Assembly (NCBI RefSeq): GCF_003584685.1 | Contig: NZ_AP018549.1 | Span: 868,001-932,000 of the forward strand | Source: Lactobacillus paragasseri | GTDB taxonomy: Bacteria; Bacillota; Bacilli; Lactobacillales; Lactobacillaceae | Direction: 5' to 3' | DNA length: 64,000 nucleotides | Part shown: positions 47,229 through 56,518 of the stretch, in pieces | How the letters are laid out: every line of letters begins with the position of its first letter | How positions within the stretch are numbered: the stretch's first letter is position 1 | The notes under the pieces: model-generated | What the model was told of the DNA's origin: nothing | The model's database searches: none | The model's input: only the letters and a program-made list of their open reading frames with translations | Translations under genes and position numbers: made by a program

Positions 47229-48645
47229 AGATAATTATAACAACTTAGCTCGTGAAATATTACAAGCTGTTGGTGGAATAAATAATATTAGTTCTGTAAC
47301 ACATTGCATGACACGTTTACGTTTTACTTTAAAAGATTCAAGTATTCCTAAAGATGATGAAGTAAAGAAAATAGAGGGGGTATTAGGAGTAGTTCGTGCT
47401 GGCGGCCAATATCAAATAATTATTGGTCAAACCGTGCCAAAGGTTTATGAAACTTTGTTGAAATTAGGCAATGGGAAGATAGCGGGTTCTGCTCCAATTG
47501 ATGAAAATCTTGATGCTAATGCTCAAAAAGAAAAAATGACGTTTAAAAGAGGTTTTAATATTGTATTAAATAAGGTAGCTGGAAGTTTAACGCCAACGAT
47601 TCCTATTCTTATAACTGCTGCAATGTTTAAAATGTTAGCTGCAATCTGTGGCCCAACAATGCTAAATATTACTCCAACTTCTAGTGATTTATATAAGCTA
47701 TTTACATTAGTAGGAGATGCGGGATTTTATTTCTTCCCAGTATTTTTAGGCTATACATCTGCAAAACAATTTAAAACATCGCCAATGTTAGGAATGTTAA
47801 TGGGTGCAATTTTGTTAGATCCTAATTTAGTTAAAATTGTTACTGCTGGAAAGCCTTTCACGGTGTATGGAATTCCAATGGCTTTAACAAATTATGGTAA
47901 TACTTTAATTCCTATTCTCTTATCAGTTTGGATTATGTCTTATGTAGAAAGATTTTTTAAGAAATATGTTCCTACATCTTTAAGTACAGTTTTTGTACCA
48001 ACTTTAACAATTGCTGTAATGATCCCGATAACTCTATGTGTCTTAGGACCACTTGGCGGATTCTTAGGAGACTATATCTGTAACGGATTATTGGCGTTTG
48101 GAAAATTAGGTGGTGTTTGGTCTATTTTAGCTATCGCAATTATTGGAGCTGTTTGGGAAATCTTAGTTATTTCTGGCATGCATTTAGTGATTATTAGCAC
48201 TATGACTCTATTATTTGCTCAGGGTGGACATGATAACTTTGCTACTTTAGGCGCAGTAGCGGCAAGCATGGCTTGTGCAGGTATGGCACTTGGTGCAGCA
48301 TTACGAATAAAAGGTAAGAAAAATAAAACTTTAGTATGGGGATATTTTATTTCTAATATTATTGGTGGTGTAACAGAACCTTCTTTGTATGGTTTGGCAC
48401 TTAGATATAAGCGGCCATTTTTAGGAATGATGATTGGTGGTTTTGCAGGTGCTTTATATGCAGGTATTACGCATGTGACAGCATATGTAATGGTACCCGT
48501 CGCTAACTTTCTTGCTTTGACTGCTTATGTTGGAGGAAGCACAGCAAATATTGTTAATGGAATTATTAGTGGTGTAATCGCATTAATTGTTGCGGCGGTC
48601 GCAACCTATATAATTGGTTTTGGAAAAGAAGAGGAAATAAACTAA
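47221..48645 (+). CDS. PTS EIIBC component, glucose/beta-glucoside family
   Basis: Membrane permease and phosphotransferase. EIIB domain at residues about 5-85, with the phosphorylated Cys29 in VTHCMTRLRF and the following GVLGVVRAGGQYQIIIG. EIIC at about 110-470 has some ten hydrophobic segments and the conserved GVTEPSLYGLALRYKRPFLG region near 388. EIIA is encoded separately upstream. Sugar specificity cannot be read off; the beta-glucoside family and ChbG-like neighbour suggest a beta-glucoside or an (acetylated) amino sugar. Confidence 0.92.
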   Translation: MSKDNYNNLAREILQAVGGINNISSVTHCMTRLRFTLKDSSIPKDDEVKKIEGVLGVVRAGGQYQIIIGQTVPKVYETLLKLGNGKIAGSAPIDENLDANAQKEKMTFKRGFNIVLNKVAGSLTPTIPILITAAMFKMLAAICGPTMLNITPTSSDLYKLFTLVGDAGFYFFPVFLGYTSAKQFKTSPMLGMLMGAILLDPNLVKIVTAGKPFTVYGIPMALTNYGNTLIPILLSVWIMSYVERFFKKYVPTSLSTVFVPTLTIAVMIPITLCVLGPLGGFLGDYICNGLLAFGKLGGVWSILAIAIIGAVWEILVISGMHLVIISTMTLLFAQGGHDNFATLGAVAASMACAGMALGAALRIKGKKNKTLVWGYFISNIIGGVTEPSLYGLALRYKRPFLGMMIGGFAGALYAGITHVTAYVMVPVANFLALTAYVGGSTANIVNGIISGVIALIVAAVATYIIGFGKEEEIN

Positions 48646-48646
48646 A

Positions 48647-49408
48647 ATGAAACAAATACTAATTCGTGCAGATGATCTTGGTTATTCAAGAGCTGTAAAT
48701 TATGGCATCTACGATGCAATTCATAATGGAATAATTAATAATGTTGGTGTAATGGTAAATATGCCTGCAACTGAACATGGACTAGATTTATTAAAGAACG
48801 AAGATATTGATTTCGGGATGCATACTGATATTACCAATGGCAAACCGATTCTTCCTCCTGATCAAGTGCCGTCGTTAGTAGATGAACACGGTAATTTTAA
48901 GCGTTCTAAAATTTATCGAGATAATTATGGTAAGCAAGATTTTACAAATTTAGATGAAGTTATTGCTGAGATTGACGCTCAATATCATCAATTTTTAGAA
49001 TTAATTGGTAAGAAGCCTGACTATTTTGAAGGTCATGCGGTTATGAGTGATAACTTTATTAAAGGTTTGCATATTGTTGCTGAAGAGTATGATTTACCAA
49101 TTTTAGATTTTGCTTTTGATAATCAGCCAGTTAGTTTTAAGAAAGAAACACGTTTCAGTCCATATATGGAAAGTATGAAACCTAATTATGATCCTGAAAA
49201 GGTATTTTTAACAATGCTTAAGCATGCTGATGAAGAAGTAATTCCAATGATGATTTGTCATCCCGGATATTTAGACCAGTATATTTTAAATACTTCTAGT
49301 TTAACTATTCCTAGAACTCAAGAAGTTGATTTTGCAATGGATCCGAAGATTAGAAAAATCATTGAAAAAGAGCAGATTCATTTAGTTAGATATAGTGAAT
49401 GCAAATAA
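48647..49408 (+). CDS. chbG: ChbG/YdjC-family carbohydrate deacetylase
   Basis: Metal-dependent deacetylase related to ChbG, which removes an acetyl group from chitobiose or its 6-phosphate. N-terminal RADDLGYS (residues 5-12), with metal-binding DD, HTDITNGKP near 58 and FEGHAVMSDN near 125 are family motifs, and MICHPGYLD near 203 supplies another ligand. 253 aa is usual. It begins one base after the EIIBC stop. No phospho-glycosidase accompanies it in this operon. Confidence 0.88.
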   Translation: MKQILIRADDLGYSRAVNYGIYDAIHNGIINNVGVMVNMPATEHGLDLLKNEDIDFGMHTDITNGKPILPPDQVPSLVDEHGNFKRSKIYRDNYGKQDFTNLDEVIAEIDAQYHQFLELIGKKPDYFEGHAVMSDNFIKGLHIVAEEYDLPILDFAFDNQPVSFKKETRFSPYMESMKPNYDPEKVFLTMLKHADEEVIPMMICHPGYLDQYILNTSSLTIPRTQEVDFAMDPKIRKIIEKEQIHLVRYSECK

Positions 49409-49411
49409 AAG

Positions 49412-49448
49412 ATAAAGACTACGCCTGAAAAACGTGGTCTTTATTTGT
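49412..49448. terminator. Bidirectional terminator after the PTS operon
   Basis: ATAAAGACTACG (49412-49423) with CGTGGTCTTTAT (49433-49444), one G-T pair. Confidence 0.8.
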
Positions 49449-49450
49449 AT

Positions 49451-50095
49451 CTAATTGAAATATGAGTGCTTTAATTTCTTAATCAAATTAACTAGTTCAG
49501 TATCTTTACCATTTTGGATAATGAAATTATAAACTGGCTCGTACTTTAAGACAGGAACCAATAGATCGGAGTCAACAGAAGGAAGAATTGAAGTCATCGA
49601 TTTTTTATTTAGTTGGTTAAATTCTTTTACTTCTGTAGTGTTTTTAACCTTTCTGGATGCTTGAGAGGGAGGGTAGCCAGTGCCCCAAGGCTGTTTAAAT
49701 AGAGCTTTCATAGTTTCTGAAAAATTAATTTCTCCGCTCCATCCCCAATTTAGTCCCAAAGGAAAGGAAATCACATTTCCATTATTAATATGGCTGAATA
49801 GAAAAGCATCTTGTGGAGTAGGAAGATAGCCACATTGAATATTGGGGAAAGTATTGCAAGCAAGCATCATCCCTTGACCAGACGTGCAGCCAGTGACAAT
49901 GAAGTCTAATGACTTACTATTAATTAATAATGCAATTGCTAGAAAAACTTGAACATAAGATAGGTTGGTATTGCTATTTGGATAAATACCGAAGTTGATT
50001 AACTGATCGTCAGAGTTAATTGCTGCATTTAAATAATGTTCTAAAATTCCGTTTTTTTGTTTTTGCGAACTTGCTTGAATAAGACCTATTTTCAT
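49451..50095 (-). CDS. RpiB/LacA/LacB-family sugar-phosphate isomerase-like protein
   Basis: The central segment VTGCTSGQGMMLACNTFPNIQCGYLPTP (residues about 66-95) has the cysteine/glycine loop and the N-x-x-x-G pattern of the RpiB/LacAB fold. At 214 aa it is longer than RpiB (about 150 aa); the extra C-terminal 60 residues are helical and lack a recognised domain. The specific substrate is unknown. It is convergent with the PTS operon and has no partner subunit beside it. Confidence 0.7.
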   Translation of the reverse strand: MKIGLIQASSQKQKNGILEHYLNAAINSDDQLINFGIYPNSNTNLSYVQVFLAIALLINSKSLDFIVTGCTSGQGMMLACNTFPNIQCGYLPTPQDAFLFSHINNGNVISFPLGLNWGWSGEINFSETMKALFKQPWGTGYPPSQASRKVKNTTEVKEFNQLNKKSMTSILPSVDSDLLVPVLKYEPVYNFIIQNGKDTELVNLIKKLKHSYFN

Positions 50096-50343
50096 TATTG
50101 TTTCTTTCTGATGAATATAAATTACTATAACTAAAATTAATTATAAGACAAATAAGAATTGAATAACCTTATTTACAAATGAAATATGATCATTCGTAAA
50201 TAAAAATATTTTTAATGGCTAAATTAATCCATTTTTCACACTTTGCTAGTAAATAACGAACGATTTTGATATTGACGTAATAATAATTAAGAATATACTT
50301 AAGCGTGTAAAAGTTAATGTCTACTGTTTTAGAGGAGAAAGAA
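50096..50343. other. Intergenic region, divergent promoters
   Basis: For the nucleotidase gene a good promoter is visible: TTGACG (50272-50277), 16-base spacer, TATACT (50294-50299). The rest is AT-rich with no ORF and no clear structured RNA. A short repeat AACGAACGAT occurs at 50256-50265. Confidence 0.6.
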
Positions 50344-52614
50344 ATGAAAAATCATCGTCGTGTTTTGATTGGTAGTTTAGCTAGTGCAGCATTAATGAGC
50401 TTGTTTTTGGTAAACAATGGTTCAGTTAAGGCTGATGAAGTCGTTCAGCCAAATCAAGTTCAACAAAGTAGTCAAGTAAAGGTCACAACGAATCAAGATA
50501 ATGCTAAAAAGCCGAACAATGATCAATGGGCAAATCCCGCTGATTATAAGAATGATATTCCAGTCCAAGTGTTAGGTATTAATGATTTACATGGAAATAT
50601 TGATACCACTGGGAAAGCATATGTTGGACGAGGAATGCATTATAATGCTGGAAATGCTGCACGCCTAAGTAGTTATTTGAACAATGCTGAAAAAGATTTT
50701 AAGGATAAGAATCCCGAAGGTAACACATTTAGAGTTGAAGCAGGAGACATGGTAGGTGCTTCTCCAGCAACGTCGTCACTACTTCAAGATGAACCAACGA
50801 TGAAATCTTTGAAGGCAATGAACGTTAATATTGGTACTCTGGGTAACCATGAATTTGATGAAGGATTAGGTGAATTTGATCGAATTGTAGAAGGTAAAGC
50901 TCCTCAAAAAGGACAATTTAACCAAGAAGAGCAGAACTATCCTCATGAAAATTCAAATTTACAGATTGTCATTTCTAATGTAATTAATAAAAAAGATCAA
51001 ACTGTACCATTTAATTGGCAGCCATATTTGACGAAAGAAGTAAAAGCTGGCGATAAATCAAGTAAGGTTGGCTTTATTGGTGTAGTAACTGCTGATATGC
51101 CTAAACTTACTTTTGCTAAAAATTTAAAAGATTATCAAATTTTAGATCCTGCTGAAACAATTGCAAAGTATGATCACATTTTGCAAAATCAAGGTGTGAA
51201 TGCGATTGTCGTTTTAGCCCATACTGGTGTTTCAACCTATAAAGGTAAAACTAGTGGAGAAGCAGTCGATATTTTGAAGAAGCTGTATAAAATTGATCCT
51301 AATAATTCTGTAGATTTATATGTTGCTGCTCATTCACATCAGTATGCAAATGGTACAGTTGGTAGAACTAAAATTGTTCAAGCTAATAAATTTTCAATGG
51401 CTTATGATGATGCAATTGGTTATATTGATCCTAAGACGAACGATTTTGTTAATGGTAGTTTGGTAACTCATGTTTATCCTGTTATGTCACCAAGAGAGGA
51501 TAAGCTTACCAAGGCTGACCCTAAAGTCGAAGCAATTATTAAAGATGCAGAAAATCGTACTAGCAAGATTACAAATTCTGTGATTGGTAAAACAACTCCA
51601 GGTACCGAAATTAGTACTAGTCTCAATGATAATAAAGAAAATGCAGTTGGCGATTTAGTTGTTGATGCCCAACTTTTTGAAGCTAAGAAGAAAGGAATTC
51701 AAGCTGACTTTGCTATCACTAATGGAGGCGGTGTTCGAAGTAATTTAAATATTGAAAGTGATGGATCAATAAAGTGGAAGTCTGCTCAAGCTGTTCAACC
51801 TTTTAATAATCAAATTCAAGTTTTTAATTTAACAGGAAAGCAAATTTACGATGTCTTGAATTCACAATATGTAAAAGATGGTGAGCGTTACTATCTCGTT
51901 AGTGGTATGCGTTATGCTTATACGGATACTGATGATCCTTCTCATCCGCAAAAAGTTGCTGTCATGTTAGACAGCACTGGTAAGCAAATTGATTTAAACA
52001 AGACTTATCGAGTTATTACAAGCAACTATTTAGTAGATTCAACTGCTGAATTTAAGGGTGCAAAAAAGGTGGCTGATGTAGGAATTGATACTGATTTATT
52101 CGTAGATTATTTCAAAGATCAAACAGCAGCTGGTAAACTAATTCTTGCTCCTGAATTGAATCGTAAGTTTTATCTAACTAAGCCTCAGTTAGCTGAATTA
52201 TTAAATAAGCTAAAGCAAGAAGCGCAAGCATCAAAACAAAATACGGTAAATAATAAATTAGATGAGAAAAATAGTCAGCCTGCAAATAAAACTGATAAGT
52301 TGGTAAATAGAGTAGATGAGACTAAGGTATCTGAACCAGAACGATCAAAGAAAACAGCAGCGGTTGCAAAGGTTGTTTATGTAATTTATAAAGCTAAAAA
52401 AGATGAAAATACACTTAAAGTCGTAAATGAAACTGTAGGCAAAAGTTCTAGTTCAGCTATATTTACAAGAAGTAAGAATCTTAATAGAAATGAATCTAAA
52501 AAAGCTTCACTGCCAAAAACAGGGGCAGAGAATGTATCTTGGATTTCTTGGTTAGGATTAGCTTTAACTAGCTTAGTTAGCGTATTTGGATTGGGTATTA
52601 AGAAAAGAAAATAA
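50344..52614 (+). CDS. LPXTG-anchored 5'-nucleotidase / metallophosphatase
   Basis: Cell-wall enzyme that probably hydrolyses extracellular nucleotides or cyclic nucleotides. Signal peptide at about residues 1-33 (VLIGSLASAALMSLFLV...VKA-D). Metallophosphatase domain: GINDLHGNID near 75, EAGDMVGASPATSSLL near 129, LGNHEFDEG near 162, LAHTGVST and AAHSHQY near 325. The C-terminal 5'-nucleotidase domain includes ITNGGGVRSNL near 460. A charged linker leads to LPKTG, a hydrophobic helix and KKRK: sortase anchoring. Start ATG 50344, with GAGGAGA upstream. 756 aa. Confidence 0.93.
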   Translation: MKNHRRVLIGSLASAALMSLFLVNNGSVKADEVVQPNQVQQSSQVKVTTNQDNAKKPNNDQWANPADYKNDIPVQVLGINDLHGNIDTTGKAYVGRGMHYNAGNAARLSSYLNNAEKDFKDKNPEGNTFRVEAGDMVGASPATSSLLQDEPTMKSLKAMNVNIGTLGNHEFDEGLGEFDRIVEGKAPQKGQFNQEEQNYPHENSNLQIVISNVINKKDQTVPFNWQPYLTKEVKAGDKSSKVGFIGVVTADMPKLTFAKNLKDYQILDPAETIAKYDHILQNQGVNAIVVLAHTGVSTYKGKTSGEAVDILKKLYKIDPNNSVDLYVAAHSHQYANGTVGRTKIVQANKFSMAYDDAIGYIDPKTNDFVNGSLVTHVYPVMSPREDKLTKADPKVEAIIKDAENRTSKITNSVIGKTTPGTEISTSLNDNKENAVGDLVVDAQLFEAKKKGIQADFAITNGGGVRSNLNIESDGSIKWKSAQAVQPFNNQIQVFNLTGKQIYDVLNSQYVKDGERYYLVSGMRYAYTDTDDPSHPQKVAVMLDSTGKQIDLNKTYRVITSNYLVDSTAEFKGAKKVADVGIDTDLFVDYFKDQTAAGKLILAPELNRKFYLTKPQLAELLNKLKQEAQASKQNTVNNKLDEKNSQPANKTDKLVNRVDETKVSEPERSKKTAAVAKVVYVIYKAKKDENTLKVVNETVGKSSSSAIFTRSKNLNRNESKKASLPKTGAENVSWISWLGLALTSLVSVFGLGIKKRK

Positions 52615-52623
52615 TTCAAAGTA

Positions 52624-52652
52624 AAAACCATCGCAAAAGCGATGGCTTTTTT
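52624..52652. terminator. Bidirectional terminator
   Basis: CCATCGC (52628-52634), AAAA loop, GCGATGG (52639-52645), flanked by A and T runs; between convergent genes. Confidence 0.88.
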
Positions 52653-53368
52653 CATATATAAATATAAGTATTAAAACTATTTTCTTTATCGACATTAAAG
52701 CAATCAAGTAACTTAGTTGCAGCCCAATCTGTGTCGTCTGCTTCAAAGAAAATGGAGGAATACTTATTGAACATTTTGCTTAAAACTGCCTGAATAAATA
52801 GATCACATGACTTTTCGCTAAATGAGCAGATATAAGCTATCTCATTTTTTTCAGTAAAAACGAAATTTTCAATTTTCCCATCTTTATTTGTACTATAATA
52901 GCCAGTTTTGGTTGGAACTTCTTTGACAAAAGTATTTTCAGAAACAGTTAAAGGAGATACAGCTTGATGCACTTCTTGATAGTATTGATATAGCAAATGA
53001 CATAGCGCAGAGTAATTTTTACTATTTGCATTGAAGGGATGGATAGAATAATTAGAATTTAGCTTTATTTTCAAATCTTTCTTTGTTACTTCAGGAGTGT
53101 AGCATTGACGTTTACATTTAAATCCATTTTGAAGCAATAAATGAATTAAATTAGTATTAGGTGAAGAGGTCATTACTTGAAGCGATTGACCTTCGATTTG
53201 CTTGATTTTGCTAAATGGAAAGTAAGTAGGATATTTAGTCAAGTTAAATTTTAGATAAAGATACTTATTATGGAATTCGTTATGGTAAGTAGTAATAGTG
53301 CCTATGTCTTTTTCATCGCACCAAACAATATATTGACTATCTTTGATCTTTTTAATTTTTACCGACAT
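52652..53368 (-). CDS. Putative GNAT-like protein, 238-242 aa
   Basis: Mixed alpha/beta protein without membrane segments. It has two half-like blocks, each with strands then a short C-terminal helix (LIHLLLQNGFKCKRQC and FIQAVLSKMFNKY...ATKLLDCFNV), reminiscent of degenerate GNAT acetyltransferases; the acetyl-CoA motif is not clear. Two starts are possible, 53368 and, four codons earlier, 53380. The gene begins inside the 3' end of the frameshifted acetyltransferase gene upstream, so the two are an operon. Confidence 0.55.
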   Translation of the reverse strand: MSVKIKKIKDSQYIVWCDEKDIGTITTYHNEFHNKYLYLKFNLTKYPTYFPFSKIKQIEGQSLQVMTSSPNTNLIHLLLQNGFKCKRQCYTPEVTKKDLKIKLNSNYSIHPFNANSKNYSALCHLLYQYYQEVHQAVSPLTVSENTFVKEVPTKTGYYSTNKDGKIENFVFTEKNEIAYICSFSEKSCDLFIQAVLSKMFNKYSSIFFEADDTDWAATKLLDCFNVDKENSFNTYIYI

Positions 53369-53896
53369 TTTTCCATTCATCCCTTAATATTCCATATTTC
53401 ATGGAGTCATAATATTTTCCGTTGTAATATCGTACTTTCCTAATTTGAGCTTCTTTTTGAAATCCGAGTTTCTCAGCAACACGCATCATTGAGGGATTAC
53501 CAGACCAAGTTGTTAATCCAATGTGCTCCAGCTTGTCAGTATTTTGAAAAATATGATTAATCCAAATTTGTAGCGCGGTTGTGCCATAGCCGCCACTCCA
53601 TTTGCGTGAATCATAGATTACAATTCCAATCTCAAGCCAGCGTGTTTGTTTATCAATCCAATCTTTTGAAACCATACCGATTGGCTGCTTGTTAACTGTA
53701 ATGCAGCGACAATCTTCGCTTAATAAAAATTTGGCAATGGTACTTTCTTTGAATGATTTAAAATCTGTAAATTTTTGATAATCATTAAAGTACGGTGCAT
53801 TAAATCTGGTCCATTCAGGCTGATCGCCTGAAAAACCTTGCTTCCAAATTTCTTTTAATGATGTTTCTTAAATTGGTTTAAACTAATTTTTTTCAT
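53352..53896 (-). pseudogene. RimJ/RimL-type GNAT acetyltransferase, frameshifted near its start
   Basis: From ATG 53896 (with AAGGAGATC upstream) translation reads MKKISLNQFKK and then stops. Adding one T on the plus strand at 53868-53869 (an A on the coding strand) joins it to a full acetyltransferase frame: TSLKEIWKQGFSGDQPEW..., SRKWSGGYGTTALQIWI (acetyl-CoA-binding motif) and NPSMMRVAEKLGFQKEAQIR (motif B). The restored protein is 181 aa. Only the distal 107 codons form an open frame with a Met. Downstream it overlaps the GNAT-like gene. Confidence 0.7.
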
Positions 53897-53975
53897 AATG
53901 ATCTCCTTGATTTTTTATAGTAGTGTTTTTGAAAGCGCTTTATAATATAGATGATGACAGAAGAAGGCGATTGAG

Positions 53976-54551
53976 ATGAAAAATGCAAATGAAATAGTTA
54001 TTGGTAAACCGGTAAAAATTAGCCATGTTTTAATCGGAGCAGCTGCAATTGTTATACTTTCATTATTTGTTACTGGCTTTGGCTATTTACCATGGTGGGT
54101 ATTTCTAATTGTCTTAATTCTAGGAATTTTTATTACTTTGCCAACATGCTTTAATTCTTATTGGAGGATTAATAAGGAGAAAGTGAAGATTACTTCTTAT
54201 AGCAATAATGATTCTATTAAATTGATGCAGCTTTTAGGCTTACATAAAAAAGATGAGCAAGTGGTAAAACTGTCTAACATTGAAAATGCCAAAATCGCTT
54301 ATAAAAAGAATATCAGAATTAGTCCTGTTGATTTTAATACAGACTATCTTAACTTATATTTGAAGACAAAAGATGGTAATAGTTGCACATTACCTTTAAG
54401 AAATATTGACTATCAAAAGCTTGATACAATTATACAGTTTTTAAAGGAAAATCAAATAGAATTAATAGATAAGCAGGAAATTGTGCAACTTTTAAGAGAA
54501 AATAAGAATTTGTTTACTCATTTTCACAATAAAAAATGGACAGCTGTTTGA
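53976..54551 (+). CDS. Membrane protein with PH-like C-terminal domain, 191 aa
   Basis: Two adjacent hydrophobic segments (residues about 15-35 and 40-56) are followed by a soluble strand-rich domain (about 60-165) resembling bacterial PH-like domains, and a helical tail. No family is certain. A GAAAGCGCTTT half-cre-like palindrome with TATAAT (53931-53946) lies upstream. It ends at a strong terminator, so it is a single-gene unit. Confidence 0.65.
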   Translation: MKNANEIVIGKPVKISHVLIGAAAIVILSLFVTGFGYLPWWVFLIVLILGIFITLPTCFNSYWRINKEKVKITSYSNNDSIKLMQLLGLHKKDEQVVKLSNIENAKIAYKKNIRISPVDFNTDYLNLYLKTKDGNSCTLPLRNIDYQKLDTIIQFLKENQIELIDKQEIVQLLRENKNLFTHFHNKKWTAV

Positions 54552-54563
54552 TTACTATAAAAG

Positions 54564-54602
54564 AAATACGATCTAGGACATTGAGTCTTAGATCGTATTT
54601 TT
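54564..54602. terminator. Bidirectional terminator
   Basis: AAATACGATCTA-G-GAC and GTC-T-TAGATCGTATTT arms around ATTGA, then T-run; between convergent genes. Confidence 0.9.
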
Positions 54603-54613
54603 TGCTAGTCTAT

Positions 54614-55423
54614 TTAATTATTTCCTTTTTTTAGATACTTATCGCCTGCTAAACTGCGGTAAAAGTTGGCAACGGTTTGGCGATAATATGGTTGAAGGTA
54701 AAGGGAGAGTAAAAAGTTGATGATAGCGATTAGAATAATTGCAATTAAATATGCAATCAATGCTTGGAAAATGAGATCAGCTAACGGTTTATTAAATGGT
54801 TTCAGGTAAAGAAAAGCAATAACTATTCCAATTAAAGTAATAATAAAGTACCAAATATTGAAAGTTAACCAAATGATGAATAAAGTAGTTTTATTGCCTT
54901 TCATGATCTTGCGTGATTCACTGATTGCTTCTGTTGCTGTCATTTCGTGTTTTGAATCAATCATATCCTTCATAATGTAAGGTGTCATTGCGTAAGAAAA
55001 TCTTTTAATGATACCAGGAATTATTAATAAAAGACCCCAGAAAAAAGTAAATAGGGTAGTTAGCAAGCTAGTAAGAAATGTTTTAGAAAAATAGCCATTA
55101 GTAAAACTAGAAAACATTGCTTTAAAAATATTTGGCTTTTCCCCTGTATCTCTAAAAGCTAATGTTGCATACTGGACTCCCCAAGCAATCATCGTAGCAA
55201 TTAAACCGGTAATGATCGTAAATATGCTCCAGCCTAAGCCTTGCCACCATGAAACAAGAGAAAGATTATTAGTATTAAAACTACCGGTCCAGACATAATT
55301 AGTTATATATTCGAGGAATAAATTAACAATTCCAGGAATAATTAACAATCCAATTACCCACAGCCAGTTACCTTTAAGCTGTTTACGAGCAGTTTGTCTT
55401 AATTCTTTGCGGTTGATTTCCAT
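54614..55423 (-). CDS. DUF975 family membrane protein
   Basis: 269 aa, opening MEINRKELRQTARKQLKGNW, which is the conserved start of DUF975 proteins. Five or six hydrophobic segments follow; the cytoplasmic loop SKHEMTATEAISESRKIMKGN near 163-183 is a conserved feature. Function unknown. AAAGGATC lies upstream. It follows the SPFH gene on the same strand with a weak terminator between. Confidence 0.88.
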   Translation of the reverse strand: MEINRKELRQTARKQLKGNWLWVIGLLIIPGIVNLFLEYITNYVWTGSFNTNNLSLVSWWQGLGWSIFTIITGLIATMIAWGVQYATLAFRDTGEKPNIFKAMFSSFTNGYFSKTFLTSLLTTLFTFFWGLLLIIPGIIKRFSYAMTPYIMKDMIDSKHEMTATEAISESRKIMKGNKTTLFIIWLTFNIWYFIITLIGIVIAFLYLKPFNKPLADLIFQALIAYLIAIILIAIINFLLSLYLQPYYRQTVANFYRSLAGDKYLKKGNN

Positions 55424-55444
55424 TATTTGATCCTTTCTTAGTGA

Positions 55445-55489
55445 AAATAAAAGGCTTCTAGCTCAAAAAGGTTAGAAGTCTTTGCTTTT
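55445..55489 (-). terminator. Weak terminator between the SPFH and DUF975 genes
   Basis: On the minus strand GACTTCTA pairs with TAGAAGCC (one mismatch) before TTTTATTTT. Some read-through to the DUF975 gene is possible. Confidence 0.5.
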
Positions 55490-56365
55490 TTAGTCTTCAT
55501 TTTTGCTTTGGTCCCAGATTTTTTTAGCAGCTGGAATTTTTCCTAAATTGCTAATTTCGTCTTTATCAACAACGATTAAATTGTTAGGACCCTGAGCAAG
55601 TTGGTTGAAGCTATCAAGACTTTGATTTCTAAAGTAGCCTTCGCCAGCCTTATCAAGTGATTCTTGTAATTTCTTAATTCGATAAGCATCTGCATCTGCT
55701 TGCGTTTTAATAGCTTCTGCATTTGCTTTAGCAGTTGCAACTAGAGCATCATTTTTAGCCTTAGTGGTTAATTCAATATTTCTTGCTTCACCTTCAGCAC
55801 GTGCAATCGCAGCAGTCTTTTCACGGTCGGCTGTTAACTGTTTGTCCATTGCCTTTTGAATTTCTGGACTAGGAAGCAATTCGTCAACATTGACCCGAAC
55901 AACGCGAATGCCGTAAATATCAGTCAAATCGCCAATTGCATCCGCAAGTTGTGCGTTAATCTGACTAGTTGAACCCAAGGCTTCGTTTAATTCCATTCGA
56001 CCAATAATATCACGAAGGTGACCACGAATTAATTGCACCATCGATTCAACAGAATCAGTGTTGTTGTAGAAGTACTTGTAAGAATCAGTGACAAGATAGT
56101 TTAAAGTTAGGCTAGTAGTAATTTCAGCATTATCTTTAGTAATAATTCGGTATTTAGAAATTTCTAAAGGCTGAAGAGCTAGCGATACTTTTCTAATTCT
56201 TTGAACTCCAGGAAAAATCATCACAAAGCCTGCTTTTACAGTGCGTGAATACTTACCTAATGTTTCAACTAAGCCTTCATAGTTTTGCGGAACAATATGA
56301 AAGCTTAAAGCTAGTAAAACTAAAAGTAAGATCACCAAAACAATTAGTAAAATTTGCATTAACAT
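55490..56365 (-). CDS. SPFH/Band 7 (stomatin-like) membrane protein
   Basis: Single N-terminal transmembrane helix (about residues 4-22), then an SPFH domain (IVPQNYEGLVETLGKYSRTVKAGF near 24-47; VRVNVDELLPSPEIQKAMDKQ near 155-175) and an alanine- and glutamate-rich coiled coil (about 175-240, AEGEARNIEL...AKANAEAIKTQADADAYR). Such proteins form membrane microdomain scaffolds and often regulate proteases. 291 aa. AAAGGAG lies upstream of ATG 56365; an ATG two codons later is an alternative. Confidence 0.93.
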   Translation of the reverse strand: MLMQILLIVLVILLLVLLALSFHIVPQNYEGLVETLGKYSRTVKAGFVMIFPGVQRIRKVSLALQPLEISKYRIITKDNAEITTSLTLNYLVTDSYKYFYNNTDSVESMVQLIRGHLRDIIGRMELNEALGSTSQINAQLADAIGDLTDIYGIRVVRVNVDELLPSPEIQKAMDKQLTADREKTAAIARAEGEARNIELTTKAKNDALVATAKANAEAIKTQADADAYRIKKLQESLDKAGEGYFRNQSLDSFNQLAQGPNNLIVVDKDEISNLGKIPAAKKIWDQSKNED

Positions 56366-56518
56366 AATACTTTGACTCCTTTTCTTAATTTTGACTTATA
56401 TTATCCCAATATTTTTAGAAAAATGAAATAGTTTTTAAAATATTTTTCAGATAAAAATTATTTAGGCGGATAAAAATTGATTATAATTGTAGAAAGTAGA
56501 AGATGAGGTGGGCATATA

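Noticed and set aside
53931-53946. Full cre box before the PH-like membrane protein gene
   Set aside because: Only the GAAAGCGCTTT core matches; the outer CA is missing and the site overlaps the -10, so it is mentioned but not called.
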